NCBI RefSeq assembly: GCF_021608135.1
Contig: NZ_JAKIHL010000022.1
Span: forward strand, 1-50,050
Length of the DNA: 50,050 nt
Source of the DNA: Microaerobacter geothermalis
Lineage (GTDB): Bacteria > Bacillota > Bacilli > DSM-22679
Direction: 5' to 3'
Notes under the pieces: model-generated
Seen by the model: the letters and a program-made list of their open reading frames with translations, nothing else
Databases searched by the model: none
What the model was told of the DNA's origin: nothing
Shown here: piece by piece, positions 15,418 through 24,991 of the stretch
Position numbering within the stretch: position 1 is the first letter of the stretch
Layout of the letters: every line of letters starts with the position of its first letter
Made by a program: the position numbers and the translations under genes

Positions 15418-17955
15418 CTAACACTTTGAATATCCGCAGGAAGAACAATGCTTACATCCCTCTTCAGCTATAAGGGAAGCAGATCCACACTCCGGACATA
15501 AATCCAACCCATCCGGTTCATCATCCTCTTCCAAAACATTTCTTTTATTTTCTGTGAGTCTGCTGTCTATAAACGACTGAGTCGTAGCGGCAATAGAACC
15601 ATTGGGGTTCTCCCCATCCATATGCATTTCCAAAGCTTTAGCAACGGCATCGGCTATAGATTCAACCCGATTGGGTCCAAATCCTACGGCACCGGACCCG
15701 CCTATTCCCTTCAAATGTTTGATGAGAAGGCGTGCTTTATTTCCATCCGGCAACTCTCCAAAGCGGAGAAACAAGGTGGAGACTCGCCCTAAAGCCTCTG
15801 ACATGGCAAATACATCACTTCCTGCCTTTCCGACATTAATCATAATTTCAAAGGGTTTTCCATCCACATCATTGATTGTTATATATGCCTTACCCAATGG
15901 CGTTTTCATTTTATAGGTGGCACCCGATAATTTCAACGGACGACGACGATATTCTTTTTCTACCTGAGGAGGTATGGTTGCTGCTTTAACAGACTCACTG
16001 GTTGTTCCCTTTGTCCCTTCCTTTTTCACTTCCTTCTTCTCCTCTTTGCTCAGCACCTGAATGTCACGGCTACCATCTCGGTAAATGGTTACCCCTTTAC
16101 ATCCAAGCTCAAAGGCTAATTCGTACAATTTCTTGGTATCCTCCACCGTAAAATCAGCAGGGGCATTGGCTGTTTTGCTAATGGAACTATCCACCCAGCG
16201 CTGAATAGCGGCCTGAACACGAATATGATCTTCTGCTGATAAATCCATCGCAGATACAAAATAATCAGGCAACACATCAGTATTGTTCTTTTCCAGGTAC
16301 TCTTTAGCAATAGGCACATACTGCTTGTCATAACCTAAGCGGCTTTGACGGAAATATTCGAAGGCGAAGAACGGCTCAATTCCGGTAGAGGTCCCCACCA
16401 TCGTTCCGGTGCTGCCAGTAGGAGCCTGGGTCAGCAAAGTAACATTTCGAATTCCCTTCTCAGCAATCGCTTTCTTCACTTCATCATCAAACTGTTGCAC
16501 AAACCGGCTTTGTAAGAATTTCTCCTTGTCAAATTTGGGAAAAGATCCTTTTTCTGCTGCATATTCGGCAGAGGCCAAATAAGCTTTCTTTGCAATAAAG
16601 TTGTATAGCTTGTCCAAAAATAACAGGGATTCAGGGCTTCCATAGCGAATCTTTAATTTGATCAGCATTTCAGCCAATCCCATGGTCCCTAATCCAATCC
16701 GCCTTTCATTCTTCTGATTTTCTTCGTTTTCCTTAAAATGATATGGGGTCACATCAATCACATTGTCCAGAAAGCGAATGGACAGGGCAACAACTTCACC
16801 TAATTTGTCCCAATCCACATCTCCATCTTTCACAAACTGGGATAAATTGATGGAGGATAAATTACAAACCCCCCATGCTGGCAAACCTTGTTCTCCACAC
16901 GGATTGGTACAAATAATGGGATTATAGTACCAGCTGTTGGACATGTCATTATAGTAATCGATAAATACCACACCAGGTTCTGCAGACTTCCAGGCAGATT
17001 CTATGATGGTATGCCAAACATCCCTTGCCTTCACTGTTTTATATACCTTCACGTTTTTTCCAAGTTCTTTCCACTTCTTTAAATTGCCGTCCCATACTTT
17101 ATCATAGTCGGGGTCGGAGGTATCAGGGAATACCAAGTCCCAGTCACCATCTTCCTTCACGGCTTTCATAAAGTCATTGCCGACACATACGGAGAGATTG
17201 GCATTGGTGATTAAACCCATATTCTGCTTGACGGTGATAAATTCAAGAATATCTGGGTGCCAATCATTTAACATGAGCATTAATGCTCCTCTGCGAGATC
17301 CACCCTGCTCAATTAATCCGGTTGTATAGCTGAATAGACCGCCCCAGGAAACGGAACCGCTGGATGACCCGTTGACTCCTTTTACCAGGGCCCTTCTGGG
17401 ACGGAGGGAAGAAAGATTAATCCCTACTCCTCCACCGCGGGACATGATTTCCGTCATTTCCGTCAGGGTTTTCATGATGCCGCCCCGGCTGTCATGGGGT
17501 GATGGGATGACATAGCAGTTAAACAAGGTAAGTTCATCACTGGCACCTGCTCCGGCAGCGATGCGGCCCCCAGGCACCAATTTCCAATCCTCCAGCAAAT
17601 ACCGGAATTTTTTCTCCCATTCTTTTCTTTTTTCAGGTTTTTCCACCGAAGCAATGGCTTTTGCCAGTCTGTCCCACATTTCTTCAGGGGTAAGCTCAAG
17701 GGGTTTAATCAATTTCTCAAGCTGGGAAGAGACGACCTGTCCGCTTCTTAAGCGAATAACTACCTCTTTGCCATTTCTTTCCAACACTTCTCCGACTTCT
17801 TTTTTCGGAAACTTTGGATCATCATGGGTCAAAACGAGAACAGTGTCCCCTGTTTGAACATGATCTGCATCCAAATCCTTCAGAGCATATCGATCGAGAA
17901 AAATCTTTTCACTCAGTCCTTCTAACCGCTGAGACTTTTTCACTGATGTTTCCAT
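15418..17955 (-). CDS. nrdJ: Adenosylcobalamin-dependent (class II) ribonucleotide reductase
   Basis: An 845-residue class II ribonucleotide reductase that makes deoxynucleotides using coenzyme B12 in place of an iron or glycyl radical. The active site is complete: redox pair C147 (FNCYVI) and C364 (WGVCNLSS), thiyl C353 with N351 and E355 in NPCGEQ, with the same 11-residue spacing between C353 and C364 as in characterised class II enzymes. There is no N-terminal ATP cone; residues ~30-85 look like a small beta-barrel. A linker rich in Lys/Glu (about 625-660) precedes a C-terminal domain ending in a CxxC and CxxCxxC zinc-like tail, probably used for reduction by thioredoxin. Two NrdR-like boxes lie upstream. 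Confidence 0.95.
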   Translation of the reverse strand: METSVKKSQRLEGLSEKIFLDRYALKDLDADHVQTGDTVLVLTHDDPKFPKKEVGEVLERNGKEVVIRLRSGQVVSSQLEKLIKPLELTPEEMWDRLAKAIASVEKPEKRKEWEKKFRYLLEDWKLVPGGRIAAGAGASDELTLFNCYVIPSPHDSRGGIMKTLTEMTEIMSRGGGVGINLSSLRPRRALVKGVNGSSSGSVSWGGLFSYTTGLIEQGGSRRGALMLMLNDWHPDILEFITVKQNMGLITNANLSVCVGNDFMKAVKEDGDWDLVFPDTSDPDYDKVWDGNLKKWKELGKNVKVYKTVKARDVWHTIIESAWKSAEPGVVFIDYYNDMSNSWYYNPIICTNPCGEQGLPAWGVCNLSSINLSQFVKDGDVDWDKLGEVVALSIRFLDNVIDVTPYHFKENEENQKNERRIGLGTMGLAEMLIKLKIRYGSPESLLFLDKLYNFIAKKAYLASAEYAAEKGSFPKFDKEKFLQSRFVQQFDDEVKKAIAEKGIRNVTLLTQAPTGSTGTMVGTSTGIEPFFAFEYFRQSRLGYDKQYVPIAKEYLEKNNTDVLPDYFVSAMDLSAEDHIRVQAAIQRWVDSSISKTANAPADFTVEDTKKLYELAFELGCKGVTIYRDGSRDIQVLSKEEKKEVKKEGTKGTTSESVKAATIPPQVEKEYRRRPLKLSGATYKMKTPLGKAYITINDVDGKPFEIMINVGKAGSDVFAMSEALGRVSTLFLRFGELPDGNKARLLIKHLKGIGGSGAVGFGPNRVESIADAVAKALEMHMDGENPNGSIAATTQSFIDSRLTENKRNVLEEDDEPDGLDLCPECGSASLIAEEGCKHCSSCGYSKC

Positions 17956-18072
17956 ATCTCAACCTCCAGCATAAAAAGATAGAGCCCTTACATTGTGCTC
18001 TCCACATGTTTTTGGAATTCGTATGTATGATAAGAGCTACGGAACTAACATACCATATTTAGAAGGAAACAT

Positions 18073-18117
18073 CAATATATAGTGTCTTATTTGATACGTT
18101 TATACTATATATTGTAT
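18073..18117 (-). promoter_or_regulatory. Tandem NrdR boxes upstream of nrdJ
   Basis: Two near-palindromes occur: ACACTATATATTG (18085-18073, minus strand) and ATACTATATATTGTAT (18102-18117). Both fit the NrdR pattern ACAC-AT-rich-GTGT. Their centres are 32 bp apart, about three helical turns, as is usual for paired NrdR boxes. They lie 120-160 bases before nrdJ. The rest of the 17956-18350 gap is AT-rich; I see no cobalamin riboswitch. Confidence 0.75.
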
Positions 18118-18350
18118 TCGAGAACACACTTTTTCATTTTGTCAAATAGAAATTAGGTAAAAAATTCATAAAAACAAGAGTAAAATTCTTATTTTCGCAT
18201 GTTATCACCCGTTTTCTTCTTCTTTGAGATTTGACAAATTTTTTTCATTTTCACTTTTCGAGTGCCGATGATAGGTGTACAATAGAACAAAAATCATTGA
18301 TTTCTGTTTTCATAGTAAAAGGCAAATATATCATACGAGGAGTGATTACG

Positions 18351-19199
18351 ATGATTCTTTATCAAGATCGGTTCATGGAACGGGACGAATTACATATTGA
18401 CGTGGAAGACCGGGGTTATCAATTCGGTGATGGAGTTTATGAAGTCATCAGAATATATAATGGGGTACCGTTTTTAATGACCGAACATCTTGAGAGATTG
18501 GAAAGAAGTGCAAAAGCAATTAAAATGTCCCTCCCCTATTCCTTGCATGAATTAGATCTTAAACTAAAGGAACTGGTTTCCAACAATCAATTAATAGATG
18601 GAATTATCTATCTCCAAATCACAAGGGGGGTAGCTCCTCGAATTCACCAATTTCCCCAAGGGATAGAACCGGTGCTTACCGCTTATGTCAGAGAGTTGCC
18701 AAGACCTCTTGCACAAATGGCTAATGGCGGAAAAGCGATTCTGGTTGAAGATATCCGCTGGCTCCGTTGCGATATCAAAAGCTTAAATCTTTTGCCGAAT
18801 GTTCTGGCCAAGCAGGAAGCCGTTGAAGCAAAAGCCATCGAGGCTATTCAACATCGCAATGGAACCATTACAGAAGGCAGTGCATCCAATGTATTTATAG
18901 TAAAAAAAGGGACCATCTATACCCATCCTGCCAATCACTACATCTTGAATGGAATCACACGACAGTTTGTCTTTCAATTGGCAGGGGAACTTGGTCTTCC
19001 CATTGCTGAAAAAGCCTATACGAAAGAGGAGCTGCTTACCGCTGACGAGATCTTCTTTACCAGCACCACTGCTGAAGTCTCCCCCATTGTAACCGTTGAC
19101 GATCAGATCATAGGTAATGGAAAGCCTGGTCCTGTCACGATTCAGCTGCAAAAGATTTATGATCGATATGTTGCCGATTTATCTTTGGAAAAACATTAA
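18351..19199 (+). CDS. dat: D-amino acid (D-alanine) aminotransferase
   Basis: A 282-residue fold-type IV PLP enzyme that exchanges amino groups between D-amino acids and 2-oxo acids, supplying D-alanine and D-glutamate for the cell wall. K143 in DIKSLNLLPN is the Schiff-base lysine. The D-specific carboxylate trap PRIHQFP places R97 and H99 where the Bacillus enzyme has R98 and H100, which separates it from branched-chain and ADC lyases. ATG 18351 is chosen over the longer open frame because GAGGAGTG lies about 7 bases before it and the family starts there. It is divergent from nrdJ and shares a 395-bp AT-rich gap with it. Confidence 0.93.
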   Translation: MILYQDRFMERDELHIDVEDRGYQFGDGVYEVIRIYNGVPFLMTEHLERLERSAKAIKMSLPYSLHELDLKLKELVSNNQLIDGIIYLQITRGVAPRIHQFPQGIEPVLTAYVRELPRPLAQMANGGKAILVEDIRWLRCDIKSLNLLPNVLAKQEAVEAKAIEAIQHRNGTITEGSASNVFIVKKGTIYTHPANHYILNGITRQFVFQLAGELGLPIAEKAYTKEELLTADEIFFTSTTAEVSPIVTVDDQIIGNGKPGPVTIQLQKIYDRYVADLSLEKH

Positions 19200-19202
19200 A
19201 GT

Positions 19203-19299
19203 AACAAAGCCTTCCGTTGGAAGATGAATAGATAGGCTTTGTTGTAAAGAGCTTACCGCCACTTTACAACTACTTAAGAAGCGGAGTATTAGTGGCGGT
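19203..19299. repeat. Two perfect inverted repeats after dat
   Basis: AACAAAGCCT (19203-19212) pairs with AGGCTTTGTT (19234-19243), and ACCGCCACT (19255-19263) with AGTGGCGGT (19291-19299). Both sit in the convergent gap between dat and the DUF192/tad operon. They may be weak terminators, but neither has a proper T tract and the loops are 21-27 bases. A structured remnant of a mobile element is another reading. Confidence 0.45.
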
Positions 19300-19371
19300 T
19301 GGCTAACATGGTCAAAAAACTCTTCAATAAAATTCTTAAACTCTGTCAATGCAGCTATTTTGAACATCCTC

Positions 19372-19755
19372 TTATACAGACGGGAGCTTATCTGAAGGCA
19401 GCAATCGAATGATGTCCCCCTCCATCGTATGTGAACGGGATATTGTTCCTGTCGGCAATTCTAGTACCGCATCAGCACCTTTTGAGAAAATCACTTTTCC
19501 TGAAGTTATTCCCTCCTTCCATCGAATCACCTGATATTTCCCCTCCGCTTTCTTTTTTACAAAGATCACATCCAAGGGAATCTTCATAAAGAAGGTGTGA
19601 ACGGATGAACAAGGAATCAAACAAATTCCTTCCCCCTTATTCAATTCCTTTTTACCCAGAAGACCTTTAAGACGGGTATAAAAATGGTTGGCCCAGATAA
19701 TACGGTCTCCCAATATTTTGTGGGTTCTCTCATTGATCACTGTAATCCGGTTCAA
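19372..19755 (-). CDS. DUF192 family protein at the end of the tad operon
   Basis: A 127-residue DUF192 protein, function unknown. Family hallmarks are NHFYTRLKGLLGKKEL near residue 23, GEGICLIPCSSVHTFFM near 41 and a single conserved PLDVIFV strand near 60. It starts at TTG 19755 with AAGGGGGA 7 bases upstream and follows tadC by 13 bases, so it is very likely cotranscribed with the pilus genes. Many DUF192 proteins are exported, but this one lacks a clear signal peptide. A role in pilus assembly is suggested only by position. Confidence 0.8.
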   Translation of the reverse strand: MNRITVINERTHKILGDRIIWANHFYTRLKGLLGKKELNKGEGICLIPCSSVHTFFMKIPLDVIFVKKKAEGKYQVIRWKEGITSGKVIFSKGADAVLELPTGTISRSHTMEGDIIRLLPSDKLPSV

Positions 19756-19768
19756 CTAAAGTTCCCCC

Positions 19769-20683
19769 TTACTTCAGGAAAAAATCCATAATATTAATAA
19801 TGGCTGGACCAATAATTAAAATGAATATGGCGGGAAATACGAAGAATACGAGGGGAAACAAAATTTTAATAGGTGCCTTCATCGCCTTTTCCTCTGCTCG
19901 TTGCTTTCTTTTTTGTCTTATATCCACAGATAAAATCCGCAAAATATTTCCTATACGAACACCCAATGTATCCGCCTGAATCAGCCCGCTTACAAATTGA
20001 TTTACATCATCCAAATGAATTCGTTCAGCCATCGCCCGTAACGCTTCCTTCCTCATTTTTCCCATTTTCATCTCATAAAGGACACGTCCAAACTCTTCCG
20101 CCAAAGGCCCGCTCCCTTTTTCCACAACTTTTGCCAAACTGGAGTCAAAGCCAAGCCCTGCCTCCACACTGACGCACAGCATATCCAGAAAGTCGGGCAA
20201 ATCCTTTTGAATGAGTGTTTGTCTTTTGGTTACCTGGGTTTTTAAGTAAAAATGAGGAAAATAAAATCCTGCAAAGATAAAGGAAAAAAATAATAGCCAT
20301 TTGCTTAAGTACTCATTAATGGGAAAAGAGATGGCAAACCCAATCCCGATCCCCATCAGCAGAAAAACCAATCTCCACGCTAACCACTCAATAATATGAA
20401 ATTTGGCGGATAACCCGGCCCGCTGAATTAATTGCTGTTCATGAATACGAATGGAATCAGGTGCTAATTTAGATGCAGATTTTCCAATTGTTTTAAATAG
20501 AGGCTTTACAATTCTCTCTTTAAAAGGGAGGGAAAGATTGGAATCCTTCTCTTCCACCTTCTTCTCCTTTAATTTTAATAGTCTCTCCTGTACTCGCAGA
20601 GAATGCCGAAACAGGATTTGTAAGCAGAGAAAAATCCCCACCGTCAAAGTCATAAACAAGAAAAAAATACCGGCCCATAGCAT
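19769..20683 (-). CDS. tadC: Tad pilus inner-membrane platform protein TadC
   Basis: A 304-residue type II secretion F-domain protein that, with TadB, forms the membrane platform for Flp pilus assembly. An N-terminal helix (3-23), two helices near residues 103-142, a cytoplasmic T2SSF domain (about 165-265, with LPDFLDMLCVSVEAGLGFD) and a C-terminal helix (276-298) are visible. GGGGAGG lies 7 bases before the ATG. It is 13 bases after tadB. Confidence 0.9.
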   Translation of the reverse strand: MLWAGIFFLFMTLTVGIFLCLQILFRHSLRVQERLLKLKEKKVEEKDSNLSLPFKERIVKPLFKTIGKSASKLAPDSIRIHEQQLIQRAGLSAKFHIIEWLAWRLVFLLMGIGIGFAISFPINEYLSKWLLFFSFIFAGFYFPHFYLKTQVTKRQTLIQKDLPDFLDMLCVSVEAGLGFDSSLAKVVEKGSGPLAEEFGRVLYEMKMGKMRKEALRAMAERIHLDDVNQFVSGLIQADTLGVRIGNILRILSVDIRQKRKQRAEEKAMKAPIKILFPLVFFVFPAIFILIIGPAIINIMDFFLK

Positions 20684-20696
20684 CGCTTATCCTCCC

Positions 20697-21641
20697 CTAT
20701 ACCTCAATTTTGACAATTCTTCGGATTAAAACGGCACCAACCAATTGACTAGCAAATGCTATCCCCAACATAAATAATCCCATCGGATTTTTTATAAGAA
20801 TCGATATATATTCAGGATTGACCAAATAGAGTATCACTCCTATTCCGGGAGGAAGAAGCATAAATATAAAGCCTGACATTCTTCCTTGGGCAGTCAGAGT
20901 CTTGATTTCACCCTGAATTCGGGTTCTTTCCCTGATGGTTTCCGCTATAGAGTCTAAGATCCGGGCCAAATTCCCACCCACCTGTCTCTGAATCAACATC
21001 GCCGTAATAATCATATCCAGGTCCTTACTTCCAATTCTGCTGCTAAATTGGATTAATGCTTCTTCTACGGGCAGTCCTAGCTTCATTTCCTGGATGAGCC
21101 GTGTCACTTCATCAGATAAAGGGGGCGCCATCTCTTGGGACAGCACTTCCAAAGACTGTATCAATGAATATCCTGCCTTTAATGAATTGGAGACCATCTG
21201 AATCATCTCTACCAGCTGACCCTCAAGCCTTTCCTTTCTTTTCTGCTTCCGCAACCGGACATAGAGAATGGGAAAGCTAGCGAAAATGAAAGAAAATGGA
21301 AAGCTCCTCATGAGATTCTGAGTAAGTAACCATCCAAGAAAGAAACCAGTCATTAACAGAAGTAACTGAAATAAGACAAATTCGCGGTTTTTAATTGGCA
21401 AATTGGCTAATTTTAAATCATTTCTCAATTTGTCATCCAACTTCTGAATGAAGGATACTTTTGGCATAGGCTTTTCCTTTTTTTCTTCCGATACTTCTTC
21501 AGCATGACCTGCTTGATGATATAAGGCAGTAAGTCCCTTCATCCTGTTTCTGATTCGTCTCTTCTCCAGTGAAAAGAACTGACTGATCCACAGAAATATA
21601 ATAAAAGCTGTAGTGAAAATGAAGATCAAAAGTAGCCACAT
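20697..21641 (-). CDS. tadB: Tad pilus inner-membrane platform protein TadB
   Basis: A 314-residue partner of TadC. It has an N-terminal membrane helix, a charged linker (about 45-75), a helix pair near residues 88-128, the T2SSF domain (QLVEMIQMVSNSLKAGYSLIQSL onward, near 142-250) and a C-terminal helix pair. The length and the TadB-TadC order are standard. ATG is preceded by GGGGGA. It lies 15 bases after the ATPase gene, so the operon is tightly packed. Confidence 0.9.
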   Translation of the reverse strand: MWLLLIFIFTTAFIIFLWISQFFSLEKRRIRNRMKGLTALYHQAGHAEEVSEEKKEKPMPKVSFIQKLDDKLRNDLKLANLPIKNREFVLFQLLLLMTGFFLGWLLTQNLMRSFPFSFIFASFPILYVRLRKQKRKERLEGQLVEMIQMVSNSLKAGYSLIQSLEVLSQEMAPPLSDEVTRLIQEMKLGLPVEEALIQFSSRIGSKDLDMIITAMLIQRQVGGNLARILDSIAETIRERTRIQGEIKTLTAQGRMSGFIFMLLPPGIGVILYLVNPEYISILIKNPMGLFMLGIAFASQLVGAVLIRRIVKIEV

Positions 21642-21656
21642 TTGTTAATCCCCCAT

Positions 21657-22988
21657 TCACTGAAACCATTCAGTACTAATGGGAATTCCTAAATCCTTAA
21701 TCTTTTCAAAGCATTTTGGTATAATTCCTGTGGCCCGAAACTCCCCTTGAGAATAAATGAAAAGATCCTGCATGGTAATGACTTCCCCTTCCATTCCCAG
21801 TACTTCAGTAATCTGGGTGATTTTTCTCGATCCATCCTTTAATCGGTTCTGCTGTACAATCAGATTAATCGCCGAGGAAATTTGTTCACGAATGGCTTTA
21901 ATCGGAAGATCCATTCCAGCCATAAGTACCATCGTCTCTAAACGGGAAAGCATATCCCTTGGAGAATTGGCATGACCTGTCGTCAATGAGCCATCATGAC
22001 CAGTATTCATGGCCTGCAACATATCCAAAGCCTCTCCGCTTCTCACCTCTCCCACTACGATACGATCCGGTCTCATCCGCAAACTGTTTTTCACTAAATC
22101 GCGAATGGTAATTTCACCCTTTCCTTCCACGTTGGCCGGCCGGGTTTCCAAAGTAACCACATGTTCCTGACGAAGCTGCAGTTCTGCCGCGTCTTCAATG
22201 GTGACAATTCGTTCATTCGATGGAATAAAGGAAGAAAGAACATTTAGTGTGGTGGTTTTTCCAGAACCTGTTCCTCCAGAAACGACGATATTTAATCTTG
22301 CCTTTACACAAGCCTCCAAAAAATATGACATCATTGGAGTCAAGGTTTGAAAAGATATGAGATCACTGATCGTAAATGGATCTTTGGAAAACTTCCTGAT
22401 CGTGATACAGGGACCCTTTAAAGCCAAAGGAGGAATGATGGCATTTACCCGGGAGCCGTCGGGAAGTCTCGCATCTACCATAGGAGAACTTTCATCAATT
22501 CTCCTTCCAAGGGGGGAAACGATTTTTTCAATAATCCTCATGACGTGTTCATGATCGCGAAAACGAACTGGTACCTGTTCCAGTTTCCCCTTTCTCTCAA
22601 TGAAGACCTGATGGGGGTGATTCACCATCACTTCAGAAATTTCCGGATCCTTTAAGAGGCTGTCAATCGGCCCATACCCTCTGATTTCAGCCAAAAGTTC
22701 CTGAGTAATTTGTTCGGTCTCCGCTTTGGACCACAGTTTGTCATCCTGGGATAAGAATCGTTCAATTAAGTCTATCATTTGCTTCTCTGATTCTGCTCCT
22801 TCATCCAAATCGTCTTTTCCCAGCTCTTCTACCAGCAATCGATGAATTTTCATTTTAATCTCGGCATAGGGGTCATGATATTGATTAAAATCTATTTTTT
22901 TCTCAATGGCTGATTTGGTTACTACTGATTTTGACATTCTTGATCCTTCCAATTTCTTTTCCTTTTCCATTCTTTTAAGTAACGACAT
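21657..22988 (-). CDS. cpaF: Tad pilus assembly ATPase (CpaF/TadA)
   Basis: A 443-residue secretion ATPase of the GspE/VirB11 superfamily that powers Flp pilus extension, and in some systems retraction. After a ~75-residue helical N-terminus come [18 protein letters not shown], Walker [14 protein letters not shown] (near residue 240), an Asp box ([12 protein letters not shown]), Walker B-like [14 protein letters not shown] and a His box ([11 protein letters not shown]). All motifs are intact. AGGTGGTG precedes the ATG. It lies between the CpaE-like gene and tadB, the classical order. Confidence 0.94.
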   Translation of the reverse strand: MSLLKRMEKEKKLEGSRMSKSVVTKSAIEKKIDFNQYHDPYAEIKMKIHRLLVEELGKDDLDEGAESEKQMIDLIERFLSQDDKLWSKAETEQITQELLAEIRGYGPIDSLLKDPEISEVMVNHPHQVFIERKGKLEQVPVRFRDHEHVMRIIEKIVSPLGRRIDESSPMVDARLPDGSRVNAIIPPLALKGPCITIRKFSKDPFTISDLISFQTLTPMMSYFLEACVKARLNIVVSGGTGSGKTTTLNVLSSFIPSNERIVTIEDAAELQLRQEHVVTLETRPANVEGKGEITIRDLVKNSLRMRPDRIVVGEVRSGEALDMLQAMNTGHDGSLTTGHANSPRDMLSRLETMVLMAGMDLPIKAIREQISSAINLIVQQNRLKDGSRKITQITEVLGMEGEVITMQDLFIYSQGEFRATGIIPKCFEKIKDLGIPISTEWFQ

Positions 22989-23018
22989 GGAGTATTCACC
23001 ACCTTAAGGCTTAATATC

Positions 23019-24215
23019 TTAAACAAAGGAAAACCATTTTTTCTTCTTTGAACCAGACCTTAATTCTCCTTCTGCTACAATTCTTTTGCTTAATTTCTCC
23101 ACCTTTTTTGACCATTTTCCATTGCTGCTTATGAGGGGCTCCCCCCGATTAATGGCCGAAGTCAGCAAAGGTTCCTCAGGTAAAGTTTCAAATACATCGA
23201 GATTCAAGATCTCTTTTATATCCTTTAGCTTTAATCCATAGGGAAGATCACTTCGATTTACAATTAATCTGATTTTTTTCTTGTCAAAATGAATGCTGGA
23301 TAAGACCTCTAATACCCTTTTATTATTCTGCAGTCCTGTCATATGGGGCGTTTGAAGCAATAACAGGGTATCCGTCTGGTCAATGGCTTGCAACACTACC
23401 TCTGAGAACTGAGCCGGCGTATCGATCACAATGAAGTCAAATTGTTCCTGTATCAGCCGAATGATCCGTTCCACATGCCTCCCAGTGATCAGTTCTGCCT
23501 GTTCCGGCTTCACCGGTGCCGGAAGGACTTTTAATCCGGACGAATGGTCCAAACAAAGGGCAGCCAACTCTTCTCCACTCATTCGTTCCACTTCATTGAT
23601 GATATGATATAAAGTTTGTCTGGGACTTAGGTTCATTATATTTGAGATATCTCCAAACCATAAATCCAAATCCAGAAGAACTGCCTTTTTATTCCTTTTT
23701 ACCAACTGTATAGCAGTATGAACGGCCAAACAAGTTTTTCCTGTGCCGCCGCTGCCGCCAAAGACAGTAATTACTTTAGGTGAGGAGACAACCCCTTCTT
23801 CCATTAATTGATGGGTATAAACCGTGTTCTTATATTTTTTTATCATTTGAACCACTTGCAAAATGGTATTGATCAAATCATCGGGAGAAAATGGTTTAAT
23901 AATATATTCCTTTGCCCCGGCGCGCATCGCTTTTTTTAAATAATCCTGTTCTCCTTGGACAGAGACTACGATGACGCCCGCCTTAGGGACTTGAAGAGAT
24001 ATTTTTTCTGTTGCCTCTATCCCATCCATCTCCGGCATATTAATATCCATAAGAACAATATCCGGCTGCAGTTTTTTGGCCATTTCCACCGCTTCTATTC
24101 CGTTTGCAGCTTCCCCAACCACTTCAACACCTTCTTCGAAGGATAGAAGGCGTCTGATATTTTCCCTAGTCTCCGCGATATCATCAGCAATTAAAATACG
24201 AATGTATTCTTGCAT
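23019..24215 (-). CDS. cpaE: CpaE/TadZ-like protein: receiver domain fused to MinD-type ATPase
   Basis: A 398-residue two-domain protein. Residues 1-125 are a response-regulator receiver with an apparently functional phosphorylation site: acidic D11-D12, D57 in VLMDINMPEMDG, and a KPFS lysine near 109. Residues ~150-380 are a ParA/MinD ATPase with deviant Walker A GGSGGTGKT and DLDLWFGD. Such proteins place the Tad machine at a site on the membrane. Many TadZ/CpaE proteins have a degenerate receiver; here the key acidic residues and lysine remain, so a histidine kinase may control it. None is encoded nearby. Confidence 0.9.
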   Translation of the reverse strand: MQEYIRILIADDIAETRENIRRLLSFEEGVEVVGEAANGIEAVEMAKKLQPDIVLMDINMPEMDGIEATEKISLQVPKAGVIVVSVQGEQDYLKKAMRAGAKEYIIKPFSPDDLINTILQVVQMIKKYKNTVYTHQLMEEGVVSSPKVITVFGGSGGTGKTCLAVHTAIQLVKRNKKAVLLDLDLWFGDISNIMNLSPRQTLYHIINEVERMSGEELAALCLDHSSGLKVLPAPVKPEQAELITGRHVERIIRLIQEQFDFIVIDTPAQFSEVVLQAIDQTDTLLLLQTPHMTGLQNNKRVLEVLSSIHFDKKKIRLIVNRSDLPYGLKLKDIKEILNLDVFETLPEEPLLTSAINRGEPLISSNGKWSKKVEKLSKRIVAEGELRSGSKKKKWFSFV

Positions 24216-24253
24216 CCCTGTTCACTTCCTTCTAGGAATCATATAAGCCTGAT

Positions 24254-24979
24254 TTACTTTAAAAGTTCCAAACTGGTGACACCGTTTGTGTTAACCCTTT
24301 CTTGACTATTCACCGGACGTAGTAATAGGCGAATACTACCCTGTTCTTCTGCCAGAGTGAGTATTTCGGCTTCAACTGGCTTAACTTCAAGGGTAATGGT
24401 CTCCAGCTTCACTTCTTCCTGCTTGCGTTCTCCTCCTTCTTCAACGGGAAAAAAGGTGGTCCCGACCGACAATACCTGAACATCCTGAATAAAAATCTTA
24501 GATTTAGCTGATGGTTCCCCTTCCTTTGGATTCGATATCACATAGGTACCGACCACATCCACCCGGTCCCCCGGCTGAACCAATCCTGCTAATCCCATCA
24601 CCGGATTATAAGAAAGGGTTATGGCTCGATAGCCTTCAGAAATTGTGTACGCAAAATGATCCGTTACCTCATTTGGATCAATCAAGCGGCTGGACATGAT
24701 AGGCTCATCCTGAATGATGGCTGTTCTAGCATATTTACCCACCACATCTTGAATATTTCGCATCATTTTTGGATGAAGAAATGTTCTATTAATTTCTTTC
24801 ATTGTCACCATTTCTTGAGTAATTAAAGTTTTTGGGGGAATTTCCCTGGCAGCAACCACGATATTCACGTTTTGAAGCTGAGCTTCTTTTTTTTTCTCGC
24901 CATCCATATATAAATAAAACAAGATTGTCGTAATCGAAGCTAAAATAAGAGAAATGATAAACAATATTTTTTGATTCAT
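24254..24979 (-). CDS. cpaB: Flp pilus assembly protein CpaB (RcpC family, SAF domain)
   Basis: A 241-residue exported protein with an N-terminal membrane helix (about 4-25) and an SAF domain (VVAAREIPPKTLITQEMV near residue 42) followed by the family's RcpC region (LVQPGDRVDVVGTY near 134). In Gram-negative systems it supports the secretin; in this Gram-positive setting it probably acts in the cell wall on the outer face. The site AGGGGGAAAG precedes the ATG. It is shorter than many CpaB proteins and lacks a clear second beta-clip region. Confidence 0.85.
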   Translation of the reverse strand: MNQKILFIISLILASITTILFYLYMDGEKKKEAQLQNVNIVVAAREIPPKTLITQEMVTMKEINRTFLHPKMMRNIQDVVGKYARTAIIQDEPIMSSRLIDPNEVTDHFAYTISEGYRAITLSYNPVMGLAGLVQPGDRVDVVGTYVISNPKEGEPSAKSKIFIQDVQVLSVGTTFFPVEEGGERKQEEVKLETITLEVKPVEAEILTLAEEQGSIRLLLRPVNSQERVNTNGVTSLELLK

Positions 24980-24991
24980 ATGTCTTTCCCC

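Noticed and set aside
17956-18350. Possible cobalamin riboswitch upstream of nrdJ
   Set aside because: No B12-box-like sequence is visible; the region is AT-rich and explained by the NrdR boxes.
19179-19367. Minus-strand open frame of 62 codons after dat, resembling a transposase N-terminus
   Set aside because: It overlaps the dat 3' end and two inverted repeats, has only a weak ribosome site, and I could not match it to any family. Kept as a possible remnant only.
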